Positions 36,528 through 45,275 of a DNA stretch of 64,000 bases are shown here, one piece after another. Within the stretch, counting starts at the first letter, position 1; each line of letters starts with the position of its first letter. A program made the translations under genes and the position numbers. The stretch is from Lientehia hominis (lineage in GTDB: Bacteria > Bacillota > Clostridia > Lachnospirales > Lachnospiraceae): contig NZ_JAJNOR010000006.1 in assembly GCF_021044755.1 (NCBI RefSeq), positions 186,001-250,000 on the forward strand, given 5' to 3'. The notes under the pieces were generated by a model. That model was not told the origin of the DNA, ran no database searches, and saw nothing but the letters and a program-made list of their open reading frames with translations.

Positions 36528-37595
36528 TCACTTAACCTCCTTTGTACGGGGTTTTCTGAGTCCGCGCAGACGTTCCGCCACCATTTCTTTCAGGCGGCCG
36601 CCTCCCTTGCTCCAGTTAAAGATCATCATCAGAATCAAGACAATGGCGTAGATCAGCATCCGGTAATTGGACAGCCCTCTGAGCATCTCCGGAAGCAGGG
36701 TCAGGATAAACGCCGCGATTAAAGAGCCCCGTATGTTTCCGATACCGCCCAGCACCACAAATACCAGTATCATGATGGACATATTATAGCCAAAGCTCTT
36801 GGGCGACGCCACCAGGGATGACAGGTTATGAGCATACAGAACGCCTGCCACTCCCGCCAGAGCTGCGGATATGGAAAATGCCATGAGCTTGAATTTCGTG
36901 ATATTGATGCCTATGGATTCCGCTGCTATACGGTCGTCTCTTATGGACATAATCGCCCTGCCTGCACGGGAATTGATCAGATTCAATATGATGATAAGCG
37001 CGATCAGAAGCAGGAACATGCCTATCAGAAACGTGGAATCCTTTGGAGTCCCGTTGATTCCCTGCGGGCCGTTCACGATGACCTCACCAGTGGAGTCCAG
37101 ATTAAGCGCCACGGAATCCTTCATGGAAAAATGCAGCCCGCTGCTGTCCCTGCCGATAAAAAACACATTGATTACGTTTTTAATGATCTCCCCAAAGGCC
37201 AGCGTCACAATGGCCAGATAATCCCCCCGCAGACGAAGGACTGGAATACCGATGAGAATCCCGAATAAACCTGCTGCTGCCGCGCCGATCAAAAGCGCAA
37301 AGAAAAACCTGAGACCGTCGGGCATCGTCCCTGCCGTCATCTTGGAAAAGAACGCGCTGGCAAAAGCCCCCACGCACATAAACCCCGCATGCCCCAGGCT
37401 CAGATCGCCCAGGATTCCGACTACCAGGTTTAAGGAAATGGCCAGGATCATATAAGCGCAGAGCGGTACCAGAAGTCCCCCGATCAGGCTGGAGACAGCG
37501 CCCGCAGAGGAAAGGATCTGAATGATGACCGCAGTCAGGATCACGATGCCATAAGTGATGAAATTACTTTTTGTCGTTTTCTGCAAATGTCTCAT
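36528..37595 (-). CDS. livM: Branched-chain amino acid type ABC permease LivM (operon 2)
   Basis: A 355-residue polytopic permease with the LivM coupling motif SIRDDRIAAESIGINITKFK, GIPVLRLRGDYLAIVTLAFGE and GDLSLGHAGFMCVGAFASA. An extra soluble-looking segment at about 150-185 (RDSSGLHFSMKDS to GINGTPKDST) is a normal extracytoplasmic loop in many LivM proteins. ATG at 37595 has GGAGG six bases upstream. Confidence 0.92.
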   Translation of the reverse strand: MRHLQKTTKSNFITYGIVILTAVIIQILSSAGAVSSLIGGLLVPLCAYMILAISLNLVVGILGDLSLGHAGFMCVGAFASAFFSKMTAGTMPDGLRFFFALLIGAAAAGLFGILIGIPVLRLRGDYLAIVTLAFGEIIKNVINVFFIGRDSSGLHFSMKDSVALNLDSTGEVIVNGPQGINGTPKDSTFLIGMFLLLIALIIILNLINSRAGRAIMSIRDDRIAAESIGINITKFKLMAFSISAALAGVAGVLYAHNLSSLVASPKSFGYNMSIMILVFVVLGGIGNIRGSLIAAFILTLLPEMLRGLSNYRMLIYAIVLILMMIFNWSKGGGRLKEMVAERLRGLRKPRTKEVK

Positions 37596-37606
37596 CTCGC
37601 CCCTCC

Positions 37607-38488
37607 TCACACCTTTTCCTGAATTTTCTTGCCGAAGATCCCGGTGGGCTTCACCAACAGGATTATGATCAGCATAGCAAATACGATCGCATCCGCCAGT
37701 TGGGACGAGATATAAGCTTTGGCTAAAATCTCTATAATACCCAGCAGTATACCGCCTACCATAGCCCCCGGTACGGAACCAATCCCTCCGAATACCGCCG
37801 CCACGAAAGCCTTGATCCCGGGCATCGCTCCGGTATAGGGGTTCAGAGACGGATAGGCGGAACAGAGGAGCACGCCCGCTATGGCCGCCAGGGCGGAACC
37901 GATGGCAAAGGTGAGCGCTATGGTCTTGTTCACATTGATTCCCATAAGCTGCGCCGCTCCCCGGTCTTCAGACACTGCGAGCATAGCCTGGCCGGCTCTC
38001 GTCTTGTTGATGAACAGACTGAGTCCCACCACGATCACGATACAAGCCGCGATCGTTACTATGGTCACGCCGGAAATCTGCAGAGCGCCGCCCGCCAGGG
38101 AGATTCCCTTAAAGGAAATCACGCTCTTAAATGTCTTTGTATCTGCACCAAACAGAAGAAGCGCCAGGTTCTGCAGGAAATAGCTGACGCCGATGGCCGT
38201 GATCAGTACCGCGAGGGGCGGGGCCATCCGCAGAGGCTTATATGCGATTCTCTCGATCACAACGCCCAGCAGCGTACATACCACAATGGACACCAGCACG
38301 CCGATCAGAGGAGACAGGCCGGCATTTACCATAGCTAAAAAAGCCGCATAGCCGCCTACCATGATAATGTCTCCATGCGCGAAATTCAGCATCTTGGCAA
38401 TACCATATACCATGGTATATCCCAGTGCGATTATCGCATATACACTTCCCAAACTGACTCCGTTGATTAAATAGGATAAGAAACTCAT
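37607..38488 (-). CDS. livH: Branched-chain amino acid type ABC permease LivH (operon 2)
   Basis: A 293-residue polytopic permease: AIIALGYTMVYGIAKMLNFAHGDIIMVGGY at the start, MLAVSEDRGAAQLMGINV as coupling loop and GIGSVPGAMVGGILLG near the end. It ends 12 bases before livM begins and is preceded by a stem-loop that separates it from the binding-protein gene. Confidence 0.93.
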   Translation of the reverse strand: MSFLSYLINGVSLGSVYAIIALGYTMVYGIAKMLNFAHGDIIMVGGYAAFLAMVNAGLSPLIGVLVSIVVCTLLGVVIERIAYKPLRMAPPLAVLITAIGVSYFLQNLALLLFGADTKTFKSVISFKGISLAGGALQISGVTIVTIAACIVIVVGLSLFINKTRAGQAMLAVSEDRGAAQLMGINVNKTIALTFAIGSALAAIAGVLLCSAYPSLNPYTGAMPGIKAFVAAVFGGIGSVPGAMVGGILLGIIEILAKAYISSQLADAIVFAMLIIILLVKPTGIFGKKIQEKV

Positions 38489-38523
38489 TCGCCCTCCTCC
38501 AGACTTTTCCTAAATGAAAGAAG

Positions 38524-38555
38524 GGGTGTCCCAAAGTCATACTTTCGAGACACCC
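38524..38555 (-). other. Intercistronic stem-loop between livJ and livH
   Basis: Arms GGGTGTC and GACACCC, extended by a second paired block (AAAGT/ACTTT) across a small internal loop, with a CAT tip. It lies 17 bases after the livJ stop. Such hairpins often protect the binding-protein part of the message so that it is made in excess over the membrane subunits; here that role is inferred. Confidence 0.65.
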
Positions 38556-38571
38556 TCGCCTTTACTGTATT

Positions 38572-39750
38572 TTACATGAAAACGTATGCGCCGTTTTCAA
38601 TCTTCACTGCAATCGGCTCCTTGGTAGGCTCGCCATCTTCACCCCAGGTAATGTTGGTTCCGGTCAGACCGGTAAATTCAATCTCCGTCATTGCCTTCTT
38701 CATGGCATCTCCGATCTCGGTCACGCTCATATCCGGTTTGATCCCGGCCTTTTCTGCCGCTGCCTTAATAACATATGCAGAATCATAAGCGTCTGCCGCG
38801 AACTGGTTCGGGGTCTCGCCATAGGCATCCTTGTATGCTTTTACAAAGTTCTGAGTCTTCTCGTCTTCCGCGTCCACTGAAAACGGTGTCAGCAGCATCA
38901 GACCCTCTGCCAGAGAAGTATCAAAGTTCTCCAGTGTGAGAATGCCGTCCATGCCGTCACATCCAAAGAAGGAAGGCGCATAACCCATTTCCTTGGCTTT
39001 TGCCAGAATCAGGGAAGCTTCCGTATAATACATCGGAAGGAACACCATTTCTGCTCCGGCGTCTTTCGCTTTCTGCAGCTGTACGGAGAAATCCTTGTTG
39101 CTCTCAGATGTGAACGCTTCTGCCGCTACGATCTCCAGTCCCTGATTTTTCGCTTCCTTTGCGAAATTTTCATAAATACCGTTGGAGTAAGTATCTCCGC
39201 TGTTGTAAATGACTGCAATAGACTTCGCCAGATTGTTTTTCGCAATGTACTGTGCGGAAACCGTCCCCTGTGCAGGGTCAGAGAAGCACATACGGAACGC
39301 ATTGTCATACTTCACGGAATTAATGGAAGTTCCGGAAGGGGTGATCTGGAACAGGTTGTCGTTATGGCTCTCCGCCACGACTGCCTCGCAGGCGCCGGAG
39401 GTAGTCGTCCCGATCAGCATCTGCATTTTCCAGTCCTTCAATGTATTATAAGCGTTTACGCCCTTTTCGGCGTCTGCCTCGTCATCTTCAAATTTGTATT
39501 CAACCTGCACGCCGCCTATACCGCCGGCCTCATTGATCTCCTTGATTGCCAGCTCCATGCCGTTCTTAACTGCCGTCCCGTAGATAGCCGCGTCGCCGGT
39601 CAGGGGACCTGTGCCGCCGATCTTGAATACCGCGCTTCCTTCGGAGCTGCCGCCTTCATTTTTCGCGGATTCTTTCTTTCCGCATCCTGCAAAGGCCGTC
39701 ACTGCCATTGCAGCCACAAGAATCAAGCTTAAGATTTTTTTCTTTTTCAT
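38572..39750 (-). CDS. livJ: Branched-chain amino acid type substrate-binding lipoprotein LivJ (operon 2)
   Basis: A 392-residue lipoprotein with lipobox FAGC (Cys23) and a Lys/Glu/Gly/Ser linker. The binding fold begins FKIGGTGPLTGDAAIYGTAVKNG and has MQMLIGTTTSGACEAVVAES and FQITPSGTSINSVKYDNAFRMCFSDPAQG. First gene of operon 2, behind a strong vegetative-type promoter. The exact ligand is not determined by sequence alone. Confidence 0.92.
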   Translation of the reverse strand: MKKKKILSLILVAAMAVTAFAGCGKKESAKNEGGSSEGSAVFKIGGTGPLTGDAAIYGTAVKNGMELAIKEINEAGGIGGVQVEYKFEDDEADAEKGVNAYNTLKDWKMQMLIGTTTSGACEAVVAESHNDNLFQITPSGTSINSVKYDNAFRMCFSDPAQGTVSAQYIAKNNLAKSIAVIYNSGDTYSNGIYENFAKEAKNQGLEIVAAEAFTSESNKDFSVQLQKAKDAGAEMVFLPMYYTEASLILAKAKEMGYAPSFFGCDGMDGILTLENFDTSLAEGLMLLTPFSVDAEDEKTQNFVKAYKDAYGETPNQFAADAYDSAYVIKAAAEKAGIKPDMSVTEIGDAMKKAMTEIEFTGLTGTNITWGEDGEPTKEPIAVKIENGAYVFM

Positions 39751-39802
39751 TTTACATATTCCTCCCTAATTGTCTCTCCCAGAAAGACGAATGTCGTTTC
39801 TA

Positions 39803-39831
39803 ATAATACTGCCCTTTCATTCTACTGTCAA
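39803..39831 (-). promoter_or_regulatory. Sigma-A-type promoter of LIV operon 2
   Basis: On the minus strand, a consensus TTGACA (39831-39826) and TATTAT (39808-39803) are separated by exactly 17 bases, about 50 bases before the livJ start. Confidence 0.8.
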
Positions 39832-39959
39832 GATATAATTCTTTTTTCATTGGATTTTTTTGAAATTCTGTAGAAACCGTACCTGAGTTATGATAAGATA
39901 CAGAATGGAAACGGAACAACTTCAAAAAATAAGATATCCGTTGGAAAGGACGTGAATAC

Positions 39960-40775
39960 GTGGCAACCAGACTGATAGCTTTGGATCTGGACGGAACTGC
40001 CCTGTCTGATCACCGCTCCATTACCGGCAGGACCCGCTCCGCCATATCGGATGCCCGGAAAAACGGCATTCTCGTGGTTCCCGCCACAGGGCGTTCCTAC
40101 AGGGATATACCGGCGGAAGTCCTGAATATAACAGAATTTTCCTATTTTCTGACTTCCAACGGAGCCAATATCCTGGACGGCAGAAGCAGGACCAGCGTGT
40201 ATACCGACCTGATACCCTGGCGGCAGAGTATGGAAATACTCCGCATGCTGGAAGAATACGACGTACAGCCTTCCGTTCATTTAAACGGGAGCAGCACCAA
40301 CCTGAGGACCGCAGATCCGCGCATCGTGGCGCGGTACGGCAACACCGACTACTTCCTGCGCTACAGCGTTGATAATCTGGCAGACTATATAGCCGCGGAA
40401 AAGACAGACGTGGAAAAGATATTCGCCATCCTGTTCGCCCCGTCTGAAAAAGCCGCTCTGACTGCCAGGCTCACATCCCGCTGTCCCTTGACGGTGTCGG
40501 CCTCCGGCCCGGACAACATCGAACTGAACAGCCCCACGGCCTCCAAGGGCCACGGTCTCTCTATGCTCTGCCGGACATTAAATATTTCTCCGGAAGATAC
40601 GGCTGTCATCGGCGACAGCATCAATGATATTTCCATGTTCCGCTTTGCCGGACGCCGAATTGCCATGGGCAATGCGGAGCCCTGCATCATGGAGCTTTCT
40701 CAGCACGTGACAGACACCTGCGATAAAGACGGTGCCGCCCTTGCCATTGAAAGACTTATCCAACAAGAATGGTAA
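39960..40775 (+). CDS. Cof-type HAD hydrolase (sugar or nucleotide phosphatase)
   Basis: A 271-residue HAD-IIB phosphatase. Motif I is LDLDGTALSD (nucleophile and acid Asp residues at about 9 and 11), motif II is VVPATGRS, and motif IV is VIGDSINDISMF. Length and cap layout fit the Cof family, which dephosphorylates sugar phosphates, pyridoxal phosphate or FMN. Start is a GTG with AAAGGA upstream. It ends 18 bases before the AEC transporter gene and is probably co-transcribed. Confidence 0.88.
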   Translation: MATRLIALDLDGTALSDHRSITGRTRSAISDARKNGILVVPATGRSYRDIPAEVLNITEFSYFLTSNGANILDGRSRTSVYTDLIPWRQSMEILRMLEEYDVQPSVHLNGSSTNLRTADPRIVARYGNTDYFLRYSVDNLADYIAAEKTDVEKIFAILFAPSEKAALTARLTSRCPLTVSASGPDNIELNSPTASKGHGLSMLCRTLNISPEDTAVIGDSINDISMFRFAGRRIAMGNAEPCIMELSQHVTDTCDKDGAALAIERLIQQEW

Positions 40776-40793
40776 AGAAAAGAGGTTCGTCTC

Positions 40794-41729
40794 ATGGATT
40801 ACTTTTTCAGCATCCTGCCCAAAATGGGCAGTTTTTTCCTGCTCATGTGTATTGGCATACTGGTCGCAAAAATCGGCGTCATAACAAAGGAAAATATCTC
40901 CTTATTCCCGCCTTTCATCATAAAGGTGATCATGCCGTGCCTGTCATTTTCCCTTATGTATGAAAACGGTACCACCTTCGCTTCCCTGGGGCATTACGTC
41001 CCCGTCATCATCGGTCAGGTATCTTCTTATCTCCTTCTGATGCTGCTCGGCTGGCTCTCCTCCCGCGTCTGCCATATGAAATATCCCCTGGCCAATATTC
41101 ACCGCGGCTGTCATCTGGGCGGCAACTATGGATTCATCGGCATTCCCCTGCTGATGGTGCTGTTCGCTGCCGGTGAGGGACGACAGTACATACCCATCTG
41201 TGCGGCGGTCGATACCATCTTTATGTGGAGCGCGGGCATCGTCTTCTTTACCTATACAAAAGAAAGAGGATTGTCTTCTGGTTTCCGGAACCTCGTCAAT
41301 CCGGTCATCATCTCCATCCTGCTCGGACTGATCGTGACTTCCATTAAGCTTCCGGTGCCTTCCTTCATAAGCGATACCCTCGCTTCCATTGGAAACTGCA
41401 GCACCCCCCTGGCTCTTATCTACCTGGGAGCAAGTCTCTGCTTCATCAGTCTTAAATCAACCGCAATGCTTAAAAATATTTTCAGCCTGATCCTCGTCCG
41501 CATGATATTCGCGCCTGTACTGGTATTTGCCGTTGCCAGCCGGTTCCTGCCAGAGACCGAAACCATTCTGCTGACTGTCATCTGCTCCACTCCGGTTATG
41601 GCTTCTGCCACCAGTGTAGCGCATCAATATCATCTGGATGAGGATTACGCCTCCGCTTCCATCTTTGTGACTACCATTGCAAGCCTTCTTACCATACCGC
41701 TGGTATTTTTCCTAACGTCCTTTCTATAG
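40794..41729 (+). CDS. AEC-family transporter (auxin efflux carrier type)
   Basis: A 311-residue membrane protein with about ten helices, the length of bacterial AEC carriers. Recognisable segments include FPPFIIKVIMPCLSFSL, GCHLGGNYGFIGIPLL and VICSTPVMASATSVAHQYHLD, the last being the family's conserved C-terminal part. Bacterial members move malate, malonate or similar organic acids; the substrate here is unknown. Preceded by AAGAGG. Confidence 0.88.
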   Translation: MDYFFSILPKMGSFFLLMCIGILVAKIGVITKENISLFPPFIIKVIMPCLSFSLMYENGTTFASLGHYVPVIIGQVSSYLLLMLLGWLSSRVCHMKYPLANIHRGCHLGGNYGFIGIPLLMVLFAAGEGRQYIPICAAVDTIFMWSAGIVFFTYTKERGLSSGFRNLVNPVIISILLGLIVTSIKLPVPSFISDTLASIGNCSTPLALIYLGASLCFISLKSTAMLKNIFSLILVRMIFAPVLVFAVASRFLPETETILLTVICSTPVMASATSVAHQYHLDEDYASASIFVTTIASLLTIPLVFFLTSFL

Positions 41730-41738
41730 AAACTTCAG

Positions 41739-41764
41739 GCGGAGTCCGATGGGCCCCGCTTTTT
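41739..41764 (+). terminator. Terminator after the HAD-AEC pair
   Basis: A nine-position stem (GCGGAGTCC against GGGCCCCGC, one mismatch and one wobble) with a GAT loop, followed by TTTTT on the plus strand. It sits ten bases after the AEC stop codon, just before the convergent antiporter gene. Confidence 0.6.
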
Positions 41765-41768
41765 CTGA

Positions 41769-43373
41769 TCATTCCTCTGCCGGACCGTTTATGACCATCA
41801 CATCTCCTTCCTTCAATACCGTACCGCCGCTGGGAATGATCACCTTTTCCTGTCTCCTGATCATTACGATCAGCTTCCCCGGTTCCAGCACTACATCCGC
41901 CAATTTTTTTCCGGCCCAGCCGCTGTCTTTGCTCACAGGCAGCTCCGTGAGACGGATCCCGTCAGCCGCAGACATGGCCTTTGCGCTCAGAACAAGTATA
42001 TCCTCCGCACAGATTATTGTGTCTCCCTTCGGCACGATCTGCTCTTCTTTCCGCGTCAAAAGCGCCAGCAGGGTATCTGGAGGAAGCAAAATATCACAGA
42101 CTGCTTTTCCCTCCCATGGATGCCCTTCCTTTATGGTAAACTGAATAAACTGTACCGGCATCTCCTCCGTATAATCATTGAAGGTCTTTAACACATCGAC
42201 ATGCTCATCGATCATTTTGAGCTTCCTGGCGGCCAGAGGGATCAGGGAACCCTGAAATAATATAGAAAACAGAACGATAAAAAATACCATGTGGAAAATA
42301 TCCATGCTGATGTCTCCCGGGCTCACCACAGCCATGATCGCAAACACAATGGAGGCCGCTCCGCGAAGCCCGGACCATGCCACGAGAAGCTGCTGGTTCA
42401 GACGGCAGCGAAACGGCGTCATTATGGCAAACACAGCCAGCGGACGGGCAGCAAAGGTCAGAAACAGCGCAATCAGAAACGCCGGGAGTACGACTCCCGG
42501 AAGCTGGGACGGAAATGCCAGAAGACCAAGCAGGAAAAATATCAGCATCTGCATCAGGCCGGTGATTCCATCAAAAAAGTGTACCAGGGCTTTTTTATTT
42601 TTCAAAGGTCCGTTTCCAAGCAGAATTCCCACCACATAAGCGCTTAAATATCCATTTCCTCCAATGGACGCCGGAGCCGCATAGGCCAGCAGAACCACCG
42701 CCAGAACAAAAATCGTATCAAACCCTTCTGTGGAAAAATGAAAATTTTTAAGAAACCATAGGGCCAGAAACGCAATTACTGCGCCTCCCAGCAGTCCATA
42801 CACGATCTGTGCAAACAGCATATACGCGATTCCGCCCGCTTCTGCCGTCCCGCCCATAATGGAAAGCACCGTCATCGTCAGCATATAAGAAAATGGATCA
42901 TTGCTTCCGCTTTCTACCTCCAGCAGAGAAGCCGTGTTATCTTTCAGGTTCAGCCGTTTGGAACGTAAAATGGAGAACACCGACGCCGCGTCTGTGGAAC
43001 TGATGACCGCTCCGATCAGCAGGCTCTCCAGCAGGCTCATCCGCAGCGCAAAATAGCAAAACGCCCCTGTTATTCCAGCGGTCATCACAACTCCGGCTGT
43101 TGACAAAAGAATCGCTTTGACCGCCGCCGGTCTTGCTTCGCTCCACTTGGTCCCAAATCCCCCGTAGAACATGATAAATATCAATGCGACCGAGCATATT
43201 TGCTCTGCGAACCCGTAGTTGTCAAAGGGAATCTTCAGTACGCCGTCTGACCCGAAAAACATCCCCAGAAGAATAAAGAAAAGCAGCATCGGTATTCCCA
43301 GCCGGCTGGACAAATGATTCAATAGTATGCAGGCAATGATTATAACTGTGACTAGAAGTAAAAAAATAGGCAA
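41769..43373 (-). CDS. Cation/proton antiporter with TrkA-C domains (NhaP2-like)
   Basis: A 534-residue protein. The first 390 residues are a CPA1-type sodium/hydrogen exchanger core with about 13 helices, including the ISSTDAASVFSILR and LEVESGSNDPFSYM segments that hold the ion-binding Asp residues. Residues from about 400 to the end are cytoplasmic, with a TrkA-C (RCK-C) domain at 425-470 and a second ligand-binding-like domain to 534 (KLADVVLEPGKLIVMIRRQ). This is the layout of potassium/proton antiporters (NhaP2/CvrA). Likely role: cation and pH balance. Confidence 0.87.
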   Translation of the reverse strand: MPIFLLLVTVIIIACILLNHLSSRLGIPMLLFFILLGMFFGSDGVLKIPFDNYGFAEQICSVALIFIMFYGGFGTKWSEARPAAVKAILLSTAGVVMTAGITGAFCYFALRMSLLESLLIGAVISSTDAASVFSILRSKRLNLKDNTASLLEVESGSNDPFSYMLTMTVLSIMGGTAEAGGIAYMLFAQIVYGLLGGAVIAFLALWFLKNFHFSTEGFDTIFVLAVVLLAYAAPASIGGNGYLSAYVVGILLGNGPLKNKKALVHFFDGITGLMQMLIFFLLGLLAFPSQLPGVVLPAFLIALFLTFAARPLAVFAIMTPFRCRLNQQLLVAWSGLRGAASIVFAIMAVVSPGDISMDIFHMVFFIVLFSILFQGSLIPLAARKLKMIDEHVDVLKTFNDYTEEMPVQFIQFTIKEGHPWEGKAVCDILLPPDTLLALLTRKEEQIVPKGDTIICAEDILVLSAKAMSAADGIRLTELPVSKDSGWAGKKLADVVLEPGKLIVMIRRQEKVIIPSGGTVLKEGDVMVINGPAEE

Positions 43374-43407
43374 TAATCCCTCTCCCTTCCTGTGCTTCCA
43401 TGTTTTC

Positions 43408-43423
43408 TGTTACTATTGTAACA
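43408..43423. promoter_or_regulatory. Inverted repeat before the antiporter gene
   Basis: TGTTAC and GTAACA flank a four-base centre (TATT), about 35 bases upstream of the antiporter start. The geometry resembles Crp/Fnr-family sites, but no regulator is tied to it. Confidence 0.35.
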
Positions 43424-43457
43424 TAAATCCTCCTTTATGCCCAAATTTTGTGAAATG

Positions 43458-43492
43458 AAAAAGACAGCAGGTGTGGGGCCTGCTGTCTTTTT
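43458..43492. terminator. Bidirectional-looking terminator after reverse rubrerythrin
   Basis: Fourteen-base perfect arms (AAAAAGACAGCAGG and complement) with a seven-base loop, giving U runs on either strand. It lies 75 bases after the minus-strand rubrerythrin stop, which it should terminate. Confidence 0.88.
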
Positions 43493-43566
43493 CCGGAATG
43501 TCCGCTTATTACGCAGGCTTCCGTTTCTTTTTCAAGATTTATCAAGGTAAGGAGGGAGTAGTCTGA

Positions 43567-44109
43567 TTAACCAAAGTATCTCTTTAAGAGACCTTCAAAT
43601 GCTTTGCCGTGACGAGCTTCGTCTCTGGCCATTTCATGTACGGTATCATGGATCGCATCCAGGTTAGCGGCCTTTGCTCTCTTGGCAAGGTCAAACTTTC
43701 CAGCTGTCGCGCCGTTTTCTGCCGCAACACGCATCTCCAGATTCTTCTTGGTGCTGTCGGTGACCACTTCACCCAGAAGCTCAGCGAATTTAGCGGCATG
43801 CTCTGCCTCTTCATAAGCTGCTTTCTCCCAGTAAAGGCCGATCTCCGGATATCCTTCTCTGTGTGCAACTCTGGCCATTGCCAGATACATACCAACCTCA
43901 GAGCATTCTCCGTTGAAGTTCGCCCTCAGATCATCCAGAATATCCTGGCTGACGCCCTGGGCAACGCCTACTACATGCTCTGCTGCCCAAGTCATATCAC
44001 CCTTCTGCTCTGAGAACTTGCTCGCGGGTGCTCCGCACTGAGGACATTTTTCAGGTGCAGTCTCGCCTTCCCAAACATAACCACATACATCACATACAAA
44101 TTTTTTCAT
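43567..44109 (-). CDS. Reverse rubrerythrin (rubredoxin domain first)
   Basis: A 180-residue peroxide-reducing protein. An N-terminal rubredoxin domain has two CxxC pairs (CDVCGY at 6-9, CPQCGA at 21-24), followed by a rubrerythrin-type di-iron four-helix bundle with Glu/His ligands in NGECSEVGMY, YEEAEHAAKF and ARDEARHGKAF. The order, rubredoxin before di-iron, defines reverse rubrerythrins of Clostridia, which reduce hydrogen peroxide and help with oxygen. A PerR-type box in its promoter and perR next door support peroxide regulation. Confidence 0.93.
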   Translation of the reverse strand: MKKFVCDVCGYVWEGETAPEKCPQCGAPASKFSEQKGDMTWAAEHVVGVAQGVSQDILDDLRANFNGECSEVGMYLAMARVAHREGYPEIGLYWEKAAYEEAEHAAKFAELLGEVVTDSTKKNLEMRVAAENGATAGKFDLAKRAKAANLDAIHDTVHEMARDEARHGKAFEGLLKRYFG

Positions 44110-44158
44110 TTCCTTTTCTCCTTTTCTGATTTATTTTTATCTTTTTGTTTTTCAATAT

Positions 44159-44173
44159 CAGTAATTATTACTG
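44159..44173. promoter_or_regulatory. PerR/Fur-type box before reverse rubrerythrin
   Basis: CAGTAATTATTACTG is a perfect 7-1-7 inverted repeat, the geometry of Fur-family boxes (PerR consensus TTATAATNATTATAA). It lies 50 bases upstream of the reverse rubrerythrin start, in the gap after perR. Confidence 0.75.
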
Positions 44174-44187
44174 TTATTGATAAGATA

Positions 44188-44607
44188 TCACATCGCTTCT
44201 CTTTTGTCAAGAGTTTTTTGTACTTTTTCAGTACAGTTTCTGCAGGTTCCAAAAAACAGCGTCGTATGTCCTTCTATCGTACCTTCGAACCGATCGGAAG
44301 CCATTCTATCCAAGTCATTAAGCGGATCCAACGGCATATCCTGAACGCAGCCGCATTCCCGGCAGATAAAATGATAATGGGGCTCCGTATTTGAATCGAA
44401 ATGCTCTACTCCGTCTCCGCACGATACCTTGCAGATTTCGCCAAGGGAAGCCAGCAGGGATAAATTTCGATATACTGTTCCGAGACTGATATTGGGGTAC
44501 AGCTGGCGGATATTTACATAGACCGTATCCGCCGTTGGATGATCTTTGCGCGTAGCAAGAAATTCCTTGATACTCTCACGCTGTCGACTGTATTTCAAAG
44601 TTTTCAT
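44188..44607 (-). CDS. perR: Peroxide-responsive Fur-family repressor PerR
   Basis: A 139-residue regulator with an N-terminal winged helix (HPTADTVYVNIRQLYPNISLGTVYRNLSLL) and a C-terminal metal-binding dimer domain. Structural zinc Cys pairs are at 82/85 (CREC) and 122/125 (CRNC). The regulatory site residues His23, Asp71, His77, His79 and Asp90 match those of B. subtilis PerR; the Asp at the last position, where Fur has Glu, supports PerR over Fur. It lies upstream of reverse rubrerythrin on the same strand. GGAGG is seven bases before the ATG. Confidence 0.88.
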   Translation of the reverse strand: MKTLKYSRQRESIKEFLATRKDHPTADTVYVNIRQLYPNISLGTVYRNLSLLASLGEICKVSCGDGVEHFDSNTEPHYHFICRECGCVQDMPLDPLNDLDRMASDRFEGTIEGHTTLFFGTCRNCTEKVQKTLDKREAM

Positions 44608-44629
44608 GGCAGCTCCTCCAAATCAAAAA

Positions 44630-44644
44630 CAATAATTGCTACTG
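44630..44644. promoter_or_regulatory. Degenerate PerR-type box before perR
   Basis: CAATAATTGCTACTG keeps the ends and spacing of the box at 44159-44173 but pairs at only four of seven positions. Its place 23 bases before the perR start suggests autoregulation. Confidence 0.4.
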
Positions 44645-44820
44645 TTTTTATTATATCCGCGGCTATCCATGCTGTCAAGACTTTTCTGACTATGATTTTA
44701 TCTGGCGCGGATAAATCAGCGGCTCCGACACATACTAAGTATAGTGTCAGGGAGCAGATGCTTTGCGGCAGAAGAACATTGTGCCCCAGAAAACTATTTT
44801 ATGGAAGAGAGGTATCATCT

Positions 44821-45252
44821 ATGAACGAAGATACAAAAAAACTGTTAAATGAATGTGACGCAGGTACCAAAATGGCGGTAGAGACCATAAACCAGGTCCT
44901 TCCTTCCGTCCATAATCAGGAATTCCGGGAAAGCCTGGAAAAATACAGAGATGCCCATGTAAGCTTCGGCGATAAGCTTCATTCTATGCTGAACGAAGGC
45001 GGAGAACCTTCCGGAGACCTGGGTCCCATGGAAAAAGCTTCTGCGTGGGTCATGACAAGCGTAAAGCTCATGCTGGACGATTCGGACAAAAAGATCGCTT
45101 CAATGGTTACGGATGGCTGCAACATGGGAATCAAATCCATAAGCAAATATCTGAACCAATATGCGACTGCCGACAAGAGCGCTAAAAAGATTTCCGAAAA
45201 TATCATCCGTTTGGAACAAAGTCTGATGGACGAATTAAGGAAGTACCTGTAG
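44821..45252 (+). CDS. Small four-helix-bundle protein (DUF2383/ferritin-like)
   Basis: A 143-residue all-helical cytoplasmic protein, starting MNEDTKKLLNECDAGTKMAVETI and ending LEQSLMDELRKYL. Helices with spaced Glu/His residues (FRESLEKYRDAHVSFGDKLHSML) resemble the DUF2383 ferritin-like group, but a full set of di-iron ligands is not evident. The ATG follows GAGAGGT; reading further upstream would run through the perR promoter. Function unknown. Single gene closed by a hairpin that begins inside its last codons. Confidence 0.75.
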   Translation: MNEDTKKLLNECDAGTKMAVETINQVLPSVHNQEFRESLEKYRDAHVSFGDKLHSMLNEGGEPSGDLGPMEKASAWVMTSVKLMLDDSDKKIASMVTDGCNMGIKSISKYLNQYATADKSAKKISENIIRLEQSLMDELRKYL

Positions 45253-45268
45253 AATTCTACAGGTACTT
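45241..45268 (+). terminator. Hairpin terminator overlapping the stop codon
   Basis: A perfect 28-base palindrome (left arm AAGTACCTGTAGAA) spans the TAG stop of the preceding gene and is followed by TTTTGTTTGT on the plus strand. Confidence 0.8.
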
Positions 45269-45275
45269 TTGTTTG

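Noticed and set aside
44539..44820. Longer reading of the small helical protein
   Set aside because: It overlaps the perR start and its box; the ATG at 44821 has a good ribosome site.
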